Shown here: positions 1 through 4,511 of the stretch, piece by piece
How the letters are laid out: each line of letters starts with the position of its first letter
Position numbering within the stretch: the first letter of the stretch is position 1
DNA from: an uncultured Bacilli bacterium
GTDB lineage: Bacteria > Bacillota_I > Bacilli_A > RF39 > UBA660
Reading direction: 5' to 3'
Length of the DNA: 5,199 nt
Assembly: GCA_944371545.1 (NCBI GenBank)
Contig: CALVXT010000102.1
Location: 1-5,199 of the forward strand
Position numbers and translations under genes: made by a program
The notes under the pieces: generated by a model
What the model was told of the DNA's origin: nothing
The model's database searches: none
What the model saw: only the letters and a program-made list of their open reading frames with translations

Positions 1-9
1 TAAACAATC

Positions 10-42
10 AAAAAAATTAGCCTAATAATTGCTAACTTTTTT
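10..42 (-). terminator. Candidate rho-independent terminator of thyA, overlapping its stop codon
   Basis: Reading the minus strand, an A6 run and GTTAGC pair with GCTAAT and a T run across a 9-nt loop that holds the TAG stop (22-24). The stem is about 12 bp including one G-U pair, and its 3' side is the U-tract (16-10). It is AT-rich and so weak, and it is symmetrical enough to act in both directions. Confidence 0.45.
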
Positions 43-921
43 GTGTGTTACAAATCTTTGGCCGTGAATAGTAACAAATTTCATTTGCGGATTTTTTTCT
101 TTAATCAAAGCTCTTGGATATCCTTCTATCTTAATATCTTCTGGCGTCATATCATAAAAATTTGTTTTTGCTTCATTAATAACAATATGTGGTTCACAAT
201 CAATAGGTTCTCTTCTTAAAAGTTCTTCAGCTTGTTTTATATGGCGATCATATATTTGAATATTGGCATAAAACCAAGAAAATCTTCCAGGAGTATATCC
301 ACAATGTTTGGCTACTAAATAAAGGAACACTAAATATTGAACTTGATTAATACAACCAGCGGTTAAAAAGTCACTCGAGCGTTGAAAAAGACACATATCT
401 AAATAATCTACACTGTCTTTGCCATGGCGAACATTCCATACAGTTTGATAAGCACAAGGTTTTAATCCATGAGGTTCTTTAAAATCTTCTACTTGCCACA
501 TGTTAATAATATGTCTTCTTCCATCTGGATCCTTTTTTAAATCTTCTAACAATTCTTTCATTAAGCGATGTCTTTTAACAGTTTCTCCGTAACTACATCC
601 AATCGTTCTATTTCCAATATCCCATTCATCCCACCAGGTGACACCATATTTTTGAGCTAATAAATCCAAATTATTTGACTCATCTTGATAAATCCAAAGT
701 AATTCACCAATAGCCGATTTAGTTGCAATAGGTCGAAGCGTAATTAAAGGACTTTCATTTTTAGTCAAATCATATGTTGTCATGCCATGATTTACACTTA
801 ATGTATGAGCTGGTGTTCCATCACTATATTTAGGACGCGGATTTTTATCCATACATCCCTCACTTAAAATTCGTTCAATAATTTCTTTAGTATATCGATC
901 TCCTTTTGTACCTTTTTCCAT
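22..921 (-). CDS. thyA: Thymidylate synthase (ThyA, Bacillus ThyA-like subfamily)
   Basis: Converts dUMP and 5,10-methylene-THF to dTMP and DHF in the cytosol, for DNA precursor synthesis. Numbered from a GTG at 942 (306 aa), the motifs are SDGTPAHTLS (40-49), GELLWIYQ (79-86) with the catalytic-site Glu, TWWDEW (102-107), RRH (142-144), the nucleophile Cys163 in LKPCAYQTVW, the phosphate-binding QRSSD (187-191) and Asn199. The PC-[AV]-Y context and SDGTPAHT are typical of Bacillus ThyA rather than the PCH type. The GTG at 942 has no Shine-Dalgarno. The ATG at 921 (299 aa) follows AAAGGA at a 12-nt spacing, so I prefer it; an ATG at 933 directly abuts the AGGA and is unlikely. The usual His of the DxHxY motif is Gln229 (NIQIY). 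The gene diverges from the DHFR gene, its pathway partner. The family assignment is secure and the start is inferred. Confidence 0.96.
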   Translation of the reverse strand: MEKGTKGDRYTKEIIERILSEGCMDKNPRPKYSDGTPAHTLSVNHGMTTYDLTKNESPLITLRPIATKSAIGELLWIYQDESNNLDLLAQKYGVTWWDEWDIGNRTIGCSYGETVKRHRLMKELLEDLKKDPDGRRHIINMWQVEDFKEPHGLKPCAYQTVWNVRHGKDSVDYLDMCLFQRSSDFLTAGCINQVQYLVFLYLVAKHCGYTPGRFSWFYANIQIYDRHIKQAEELLRREPIDCEPHIVINEAKTNFYDMTPEDIKIEGYPRALIKEKNPQMKFVTIHGQRFVTHKKVSNY

Positions 922-944
922 AACAAGTTTCATTCCTTTCACTT

Positions 945-980
945 AGTTCAAGGCGCACATAGGAACGAAAACCTTGAACT
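945..980 (-). promoter_or_regulatory. Perfect 9-bp inverted repeat in the thyA leader
   Basis: AGTTCAAGG (945-953) and CCTTGAACT (972-980) are exact inverted repeats around an 18-nt loop. In the thyA mRNA the hairpin ends only a few bases before the AAAGGA ribosome binding site. The loop carries UUCCU, complementary to the AGGAA of that site, so an H-type pseudoknot could hide it. On the plus strand the same repeat is followed by T6 and looks like a terminator, but no plus-strand gene lies upstream. The repeat is seen directly; its function is inferred. Confidence 0.45.
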
Positions 981-1010
981 TTTTTCAGATTATTTTCCTC
1001 TTCTTTTAGA

Positions 1011-1016
1011 ATAATA
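1011..1016 (-). promoter_or_regulatory. thyA: Candidate -10 box of thyA
   Basis: The minus strand reads TATTAT here. No good -35 lies 16-18 bp upstream. If used, transcription would start near 1004 and give a leader of about 80 nt that includes the 945-980 hairpin. The support is weak. Confidence 0.28.
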
Positions 1017-1043
1017 CTTTTCTTTTAAAAATAAAAGATTTAT

Positions 1044-1072
1044 TTGACAAATCTCTACTTTTTTACTACATT
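1044..1072 (+). promoter_or_regulatory. folA: Candidate promoter of the DHFR gene
   Basis: A consensus TTGACA (1044-1049) is followed after 17 bp by TACATT (1067-1072), four of six matches to TATAAT. Transcription would start close to the ribosome binding site GGTGAT (1079-1084), leaving a very short leader. The -35 is convincing and the -10 is poor. Confidence 0.4.
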
Positions 1073-1089
1073 CATACTGGTGATAAATT

Positions 1090-1575
1090 ATGGCTTATTT
1101 AACAATTATTGCAGCTATTGGACAAAATAAAGAATTAGGATATAAAAATGCTTTAATTTGGAGTTTACCCAATGATCTACGATTTTTCAAAAAGCAAACT
1201 GAGCACAAAAAGATTGTCATGGGTTATAATACATTTCTTTCTCTTCCCAAGCTTTTACCCAATCGAAAACATATTGTTTTAACCTCTCATAAAATTTTAC
1301 ATCCTGAAGTTTTATGCTTTTCATCATTTAATGATTTATTCAATTATTTAAATTCTTTGTCAGAAGAAGTTATGATTATTGGTGGCGCAAGCATTTATCA
1401 ACTTTTTTTACCCTACTCTCAAGAGTTGTTGTTAACTTTAATTCAACAGCAAGCTTTGGCTGATACTTTTTTTCCTGACTTTAATGAAGCCCTTTATGAA
1501 AAGCAACTTTTAGATGAGCAAAATGAAAATGGAATTACTTATCAACACGTTCGATATTTAAAAAAATCATCTTAA
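1090..1575 (+). CDS. folA: Dihydrofolate reductase (type I, FolA/DfrA)
   Basis: Cytosolic enzyme that reduces dihydrofolate to tetrahydrofolate with NADPH; it is the target of trimethoprim. The 161-aa length is standard for the family. Visible motifs are the N-terminal strand TIIAAIGQNKELG (5-17), IWSLPNDL (23-30) with the acidic active-site Asp29, MGYNTF (44-49), LPNRKHIVLT (56-65) with the glutamate-binding Arg59, IIGGASIY (96-103) with the cofactor Gly-Gly pair, Thr116, and DTFFPD (125-130). The usual GRxTF/W motif is GYNTF, so the Arg that commonly contacts the NADPH 2'-phosphate is replaced by Tyr46. The ATG is preceded at 5 nt by GGTGAT. The gene diverges from thyA, which produces its substrate, and converges on engB; its stop codon lies inside the shared terminator. 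The identification is secure. Confidence 0.95.
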   Translation: MAYLTIIAAIGQNKELGYKNALIWSLPNDLRFFKKQTEHKKIVMGYNTFLSLPKLLPNRKHIVLTSHKILHPEVLCFSSFNDLFNYLNSLSEEVMIIGGASIYQLFLPYSQELLLTLIQQQALADTFFPDFNEALYEKQLLDEQNENGITYQHVRYLKKSS

Positions 1576-1593
1576 TTTCTTAAGGTGATTTTT
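1562..1593. terminator. Bidirectional rho-independent terminator between folA and engB
   Basis: AAAAATCATCTTAA (1562-1575) pairs over 14 bp, with one U-G wobble, with TTAAGGTGATTTTT (1580-1593) around the 4-nt loop TTTC. The A run and T run give a U-tract in either direction, so it can end both convergent transcripts. The folA stop codon (1573-1575) is at the top of the stem and the engB stop lies 2 bp beyond its foot. Confidence 0.8.
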
Positions 1594-1594
1594 C

Positions 1595-2176
1595 TTAATT
1601 TAAATTTTCTTGCAAAATTTTATATACTTCTTCTCTTCCTTTTTTTGTAGTTGAAGAAAATCTTATAAAATTTGAATCTTCTATTTTTAACGTTTCCTTT
1701 ATTAGTTTATCTTGTTTTGCTCTTCCAGAAGCTCCAACTTTATCATATTTTGTAGCGATTATCGTAATTGGTATGTTGTAATATTTCAAAAAATTATACA
1801 TTAAGATGTCATCTTCAGTTGGTTTATGGCGATAGTCAATAAGCATGAAGACATGAGAGAGATTTTCTCTCTTTTTTAAATATTCTTCAATCATTAATCC
1901 AATTTTTTTATCGCTTTCTTTAGATAGTTTTGTATATCCATATCCTGGTACATCCACTAGAAAGAAGCGCTCATTTACTAAATAGAAATTTAATGTTTGA
2001 GTTTTTCCTGGTTTACTTGAAGTTCTTGCAAAATTCTTACGACATATTATTGCATTGATAAAACTAGATTTTCCTACATTGCTTCTTCCAACTAATAAAA
2101 ATTCAGGTAATACTTCTTTGGGATACTGACTTTCTCTAACCGCGATATTTTTTAATTCTACGGATTCAATTTTCAT
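1595..2176 (-). CDS. engB: Ribosome biogenesis GTPase EngB (YsxC/YihA)
   Basis: TRAFAC-class GTPase of the TrmE-Era-EngA-EngB group, known to be needed for late 50S subunit assembly. From the ATG at 2176 the protein has 193 aa, the normal length. GTPase motifs in order are G1 GRSNVGKSS (30-38), the G2 region TSSKPGKTQTLNFY (52-65), G3 DVPGYG (75-80), G4 TKYD (142-145) and G5 FSS (173-175). A GTG at 2185 and an ATG at 2182 are also in frame, but AGGTG sits 6 nt before the ATG at 2176 and overlaps the earlier ones. The resulting N-terminus MKIESVELKNIAV matches Bacillus YsxC style. In many Firmicutes engB follows lonA or clpX; here it follows an unrelated DUF2441-like gene and has its own promoter. 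The family is secure. Confidence 0.96.
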   Translation of the reverse strand: MKIESVELKNIAVRESQYPKEVLPEFLLVGRSNVGKSSFINAIICRKNFARTSSKPGKTQTLNFYLVNERFFLVDVPGYGYTKLSKESDKKIGLMIEEYLKKRENLSHVFMLIDYRHKPTEDDILMYNFLKYYNIPITIIATKYDKVGASGRAKQDKLIKETLKIEDSNFIRFSSTTKKGREEVYKILQENLN

Positions 2177-2196
2177 TTTCATCACCTATTGCTGTT

Positions 2197-2225
2197 ATTA
2201 TATGATACTTTTTTTCTTTTTGCAA
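2197..2225 (-). promoter_or_regulatory. engB: Candidate sigma-A promoter of engB
   Basis: On the minus strand TTGCAA (2225-2220) is followed after 17 bp by a perfect TATAAT (2202-2197). Transcription would begin near 2190, about 14 nt before the first possible start codon and just ahead of the AGGTG ribosome binding site. Confidence 0.65.
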
Positions 2226-2234
2226 ATTTTCATC

Positions 2235-2789
2235 TCATTTTTCTTCTGGAATAAAATATTCATATGGAACTTCTTTACCAATTTTAACAGGTAATTTTAC
2301 TAAGAATTCATATAATGGTTTATTTTTAGGATTATAGTCTGGAATATTCTCCCAATAATACTTAGCGTTTACTGCGCAATCATATTGTCCCCAACCTCGA
2401 ATTAAATTCATGTCATGTTTTTCGCAATATTCATATTCAATTTCATATATTTTATAATATTCATAATTTAATTCTTTTTTTTGAATAAATTGATATACAC
2501 CTTGTTTATCAAAAGCAAATAAAGATTGATAGCGGGAAAGTTTTTCTGGATAATGTAATCTTCTTTCATATTCAAAAATGATATCTAATCCCATACTAAA
2601 ATTATTTATGTTATCTAAAAAATATCTACGTCCATGAAATGATAATCCTTCTGGATAAATATTGTTTATTAAATTCTCGCACTCTTTTAAAAGATGTGGT
2701 TGTCTAATTTGAATATCTTTTATAGGTTCAATTTCGTCGTTTTCTTTTAAATGGCCTGCACGATCTATGTGATATAATTTTGTTTTCAT
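2235..2789 (-). CDS. DUF2441-like protein of unknown function
   Basis: 184 aa, soluble, with no signal peptide or membrane segment. The visible blocks resemble what I remember of the DUF2441 family: YHIDRAGHLKENDEI (6-20), YPEGLSFHGRRYF (45-57), FEYERR (72-77), SRYQSLFAFD (85-94), IYEIEYEY (114-121), DMNLIRG (126-132) and a closing LYEFLVKLPVKI (159-170). The N-terminal YHIDR followed by an Arg-rich middle and a YQS strand is reminiscent of small ADP-ribosyltransferase-fold proteins such as Arr or DarT, but I cannot show this and do not claim an activity. The ATG is preceded by AGAGGT at 6 nt. No hairpin follows the stop, so some read-through into engB is possible. It has no partner-like neighbour that would suggest a toxin-antitoxin pair. 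The gene is certain, the family probable and the function unknown. Confidence 0.8.
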   Translation of the reverse strand: MKTKLYHIDRAGHLKENDEIEPIKDIQIRQPHLLKECENLINNIYPEGLSFHGRRYFLDNINNFSMGLDIIFEYERRLHYPEKLSRYQSLFAFDKQGVYQFIQKKELNYEYYKIYEIEYEYCEKHDMNLIRGWGQYDCAVNAKYYWENIPDYNPKNKPLYEFLVKLPVKIGKEVPYEYFIPEEK

Positions 2790-2823
2790 ATTTCTACCTC
2801 TTCAATTCTATTTGTTTATGTTT

Positions 2824-2853
2824 TTTATAATTAAAAAGATACATATTTTTCAA
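2824..2853 (-). promoter_or_regulatory. Candidate promoter of the DUF2441-like gene
   Basis: The minus strand reads TTGAAA (2853-2848), 18 bp, TATAAA (2829-2824). Transcription would start about 28 nt before the ATG. The -35 lies in the loop of the preceding terminator hairpin and the spacer covers its distal arm, a compact terminator/promoter overlap. Confidence 0.45.
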
Positions 2854-2874
2854 TCTCTATCTCTATGTATCTTT
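2833..2874 (-). terminator. Terminator after the DUF308 membrane protein gene
   Basis: AAAGATACATA (2874-2864 on the minus strand) pairs perfectly over 11 bp with TATGTATCTTT (2845-2835), with an 18-nt loop and a run of five T (2837-2833) at the 3' side. The loop is longer than in a typical terminator, so efficiency may be moderate. Confidence 0.6.
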
Positions 2875-2883
2875 CTTTATTTT

Positions 2884-3540
2884 TTATAAATTTTCCATAA
2901 AGTCAATTGCTCTATTTTTTGTTAAAACAGCATTCATGCAATTTAAAATACCACATAAAATTAAGAATGATCCTGCTACTTGAGTGATAGCTAAATTACT
3001 GAATGGATTTATAAATATCAATATACTCATAAATATTTCTAATATAGAAGAAACTAAAAGCAATAGCCAACTTTTTTCATTGATTTTCTTTAAACGTAAA
3101 GATAAATCGATTTTATTTATAGCCAAGTATAAAACCCAAATTCCTAAGAAAATTGTAATGACTTGACTAAATACAAATGGATTTAAAAGTGTTAAAATTC
3201 CTAGAATAATAGCAAGAATTCCATAGATTAAATGAAATCTAAATAAGGGAAGTTGAACTCTCTTAAAGTAACTATAGATATTTAGAATTCCTGAAGCAAT
3301 TATACTCAAACCAAATAGCACTCCTAGTACGGTAACACTTAAGCCTGGCCATAGTAAGAATATCACACCAAGTAAAATCATAATACAAGAAATTCCTATT
3401 TCAATCCACATGATTTTTCTAAATAGTCGGTCAATATCTGTCAATAATCTTTTTGTTCTTCTTCTAAAAAATTTGCTTAAAAATTCATTTTCTTCATTAT
3501 TTTTTTTCTTTTTTGAATGAACTCTTTTATCATTGTACAA
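2884..3540 (-). CDS. DUF308/HdeD-like six-helix membrane protein
   Basis: Integral membrane protein of about 218 aa. A Lys/Arg-rich cytosolic N-terminus (SKKKKNNEEN, then FFRRRTKR) is followed by six hydrophobic segments, roughly residues 44-64, 68-89, 103-120, 124-143, 157-178 and 184-205. They form three repeats, each with a Pro at the turn between paired helices (WPGLS, NPFVF, NPFSN), the hallmark of DUF308 repeats found in HdeD-type proteins. HdeD is linked to acid resistance in E. coli, but most family members have no known function and I infer none. No ATG is available upstream of residue 44. The TTG at 3540 follows AAAAAGGAG at 8 nt and is the best start. The TTG at 3567 coincides with the predicted transcription start and is unlikely. 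Family fairly sure, start probable. Confidence 0.85.
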   Translation of the reverse strand: MYNDKRVHSKKKKNNEENEFLSKFFRRRTKRLLTDIDRLFRKIMWIEIGISCIMILLGVIFLLWPGLSVTVLGVLFGLSIIASGILNIYSYFKRVQLPLFRFHLIYGILAIILGILTLLNPFVFSQVITIFLGIWVLYLAINKIDLSLRLKKINEKSWLLLLVSSILEIFMSILIFINPFSNLAITQVAGSFLILCGILNCMNAVLTKNRAIDFMENL

Positions 3541-3571
3541 TTTAATCACTCCTTTTTTGCTTAACAATTAT

Positions 3572-3580
3572 ATTATACCA
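3572..3580 (-). promoter_or_regulatory. Extended -10 promoter of the DUF308 gene
   Basis: The minus strand reads TGGTATAAT, an extended -10 with a perfect TATAAT (3577-3572). No good -35 lies upstream, which extended -10 promoters tolerate. Transcription would start near 3565, giving a leader of about 25 nt before the TTG at 3540. Confidence 0.55.
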
Positions 3581-3601
3581 TGTTTTTTTAATTTATAATG
3601 G

Positions 3602-4060
3602 TTATTTTGTCTTTTTCAATACATATTGCTTCCCTATTAAATAAGGATTATGCCATTTATAGCAATCTATTTGATTTGTACTTGAATGATAGAATGGACA
3701 TTTTGACTGAACACAATTTGTACAAGTTTTTGATTCGACGGCATCTTTATAATGTATTCTCTCTTCATATTTCATATTATTATATACGTTTTCATAGTAA
3801 CTTGCAGATGGACTGTATGCATAAGTTGGGATTGAAGAAATATCCGAAACAAACATTTTCAGTACACTTATAGAGATTTCAATCTCTGGCTGTTTTTTAG
3901 TTTCTTCCTGTAATTCTACTTCCTTTAAAATATTTAAAACTACTCTTTGAATTGTTTTATCCTCAATCTTTGGAATTAGTGAAAGTAAATAACTTTTTTT
4001 AACTAGAATAGTATCTTGATCTGTTAACGTTTCCAACCATTTATTTTCTTTCTTTTTCAT
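3602..4060 (-). CDS. Uncharacterised protein with a C-terminal four-cysteine cluster
   Basis: I do not recognise this 152-aa protein. The frame is open back to 4135, but the ATG at 4060 has the Shine-Dalgarno CGGAGGT at 4 nt, so the shorter form is chosen. The N-terminal half is charged and probably helical (residues 1-55), followed by a Tyr/Ser-rich middle (YAYSPSASYYENVYNN, 80-95). The C-terminus has Cys113, Cys116, Cys121 and Cys133 in a C-x2-C-x4-C-P-x10-C arrangement, ending in DCYKWHNPYLIGKQ. The spacing would suit a bound Zn ion or an iron-sulphur cluster; His125 and His137 are extra possible ligands. There is no signal peptide or membrane helix. It follows the structured RNA at 4114-4396 on the same strand and precedes the DUF308 gene by about 60 bp with no obvious terminator between them, so the two genes may be co-transcribed. 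Confidence 0.75.
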   Translation of the reverse strand: MKKKENKWLETLTDQDTILVKKSYLLSLIPKIEDKTIQRVVLNILKEVELQEETKKQPEIEISISVLKMFVSDISSIPTYAYSPSASYYENVYNNMKYEERIHYKDAVESKTCTNCVQSKCPFYHSSTNQIDCYKWHNPYLIGKQYVLKKTK

Positions 4061-4083
4061 AATACCTCCGTTTAATGGAATAT

Positions 4084-4112
4084 ATTCTAACACTTTTTTT
4101 AACTTTTGAACA
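4084..4112 (-). promoter_or_regulatory. Candidate promoter of the cysteine-cluster gene
   Basis: The minus strand has TGTTCA (4112-4107), 17 bp, TAGAAT (4089-4084). The -10 is a 5/6 match and the -35 is poor. If real, the gene is transcribed independently of the RNA upstream; if not, it depends on read-through of the 4114-4144 terminator. Confidence 0.35.
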
Positions 4113-4113
4113 T

Positions 4114-4144
4114 AAAAAAACAAGTTGCCTGTCAAAACAACTCG
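4114..4144 (-). terminator. Rho-independent terminator ending the structured RNA
   Basis: On the minus strand CGAGTTG (4144-4138) pairs over 7 bp, one of them a G-U, with CAACTTG (4127-4121) around a 10-nt loop, followed directly by seven T (4120-4114). It lies about 55 nt before the start of the cysteine-cluster gene. Confidence 0.65.
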
Positions 4145-4396
4145 CCTTTTAGTGGTAAATGAAGTTCAGTCTATATTGACAGATACAAACCGTTACTTCT
4201 TATCAAGATCCACATTGCATGCAACACTTAATAGCTTGATAAGTGATAGAGAATGACTATTTATCGCTTCACGCAATTAAATATCATTCACGTCGTGAGC
4301 TTTTTTAACTCACAAGAGCAACGTTTTTACCATAATATAACTTAATATATCTATGATAATAGCGAGGTTACTCTTTTTTTTCTATCTCTATTAAGT
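4114..4396 (-). ncRNA. Putative structured RNA of about 280 nt, class unknown
   Basis: This stretch has no convincing reading frame. A strong promoter (4403-4430) and a U7 terminator (4114-4144) face the same way and bracket it. By eye it forms nested helices, given as plus coordinates of the two arms: closing CTCGC/GCGAG (4362-4366 with 4141-4145), TGGTAAA/TTTACCA (4326-4332 with 4153-4159), TTGTGAG/CTCACGA (4309-4315 with 4293-4299), a hairpin of about 16 bp from GAATGA to TCATTC (4251-4289), CTTATCAAG/CTTGATAAG (4235-4243 with 4199-4207) and GAAGT/ACTTC (4195-4199 with 4161-4165). That is a multi-branched fold enclosed by a closing stem. I saw none of the sequence hallmarks of T-box leaders, RNase P, tmRNA, SRP RNA or common riboswitches. 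It may be a free small RNA or a cis-regulatory leader of the gene at 3602-4060. Confidence 0.55.
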
Positions 4397-4402
4397 AATT
4401 TA

Positions 4403-4430
4403 ATTATAACACTTTTTTCGACAAAATCAA
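4403..4430 (-). promoter_or_regulatory. Promoter of the structured RNA
   Basis: The minus strand reads TTGATT (4430-4425), 16 bp, then an extended -10 TGTTATAAT whose TATAAT is at 4408-4403. Predicted transcription start is near 4396. It is one of the best promoter matches in the window and faces the promoter-less side of a stretch with no coding potential. Confidence 0.7.
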
Positions 4431-4456
4431 GGCTTTTTTGACGCCTAATTCATATA

Positions 4457-4484
4457 TTGCATTTTTTTTGTTTTGTGCTATAAT
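4457..4484 (+). promoter_or_regulatory. Promoter of the FemAB-family gene
   Basis: TTGCAT (4457-4462), 16 bp, then TGCTATAAT with a perfect TATAAT (4479-4484) and extended -10 TG. Transcription would start near 4491. It diverges from the RNA promoter, with only about 26 bp between their -35 elements. Confidence 0.7.
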
Positions 4485-4511
4485 AAAAGCCATTAAAAAA
4501 GGGGTGAGATT

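Noticed and set aside
922..942. GTG at 942 or ATG at 933 as the thyA start
   Set aside because: No Shine-Dalgarno precedes the GTG, and the AGGA directly abuts the ATG at 933. The ATG at 921 is the only start with a usable, if somewhat long, spacing.
2851..2867. Short tandem TCTCTAT repeats
   Set aside because: Only two copies in an AT-rich loop of the terminator hairpin; compatible with chance.
2984..3166. Plus-strand open frame of 60 codons
   Set aside because: It lies antisense within the DUF308 gene, has no ribosome binding site, and encodes low-complexity Ile/Asn/Lys-rich sequence expected from the complement of membrane helices.
3578..3601. T-rich stretch after the cysteine-cluster gene as a terminator
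   Set aside because: The T run has no supporting inverted repeat on the minus strand; the sequence is better explained by the extended -10 promoter of the DUF308 gene.
3598..3873. Plus-strand open frame of 91 codons
   Set aside because: It is antisense to the cysteine-cluster gene, which has a strong Shine-Dalgarno and a plausible protein. The plus frame has no ribosome binding site and no recognisable motif.
4061..4135. Upstream extension of the cysteine-cluster protein to 4135
   Set aside because: The extra 25 residues would begin inside the terminator loop of the RNA without a ribosome binding site, and the ATG at 4060 has CGGAGGT at 4 nt.
4371..4380. GAGGTTACTC followed by T8 on the plus strand as a terminator
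   Set aside because: The possible stem is only 3 bp, and the T run is better explained as the A-rich start of the minus-strand RNA.
4114..4396. Structured RNA as a T-box leader, RNase P RNA, tmRNA, SRP RNA or 6S RNA
   Set aside because: There is no T-box core GGNACCGCG-like sequence, no GAGGAAAGUCC of RNase P and no tag reading frame or tRNA-like end of tmRNA. The fold is multi-branched rather than the single long rod of 6S or SRP RNA.
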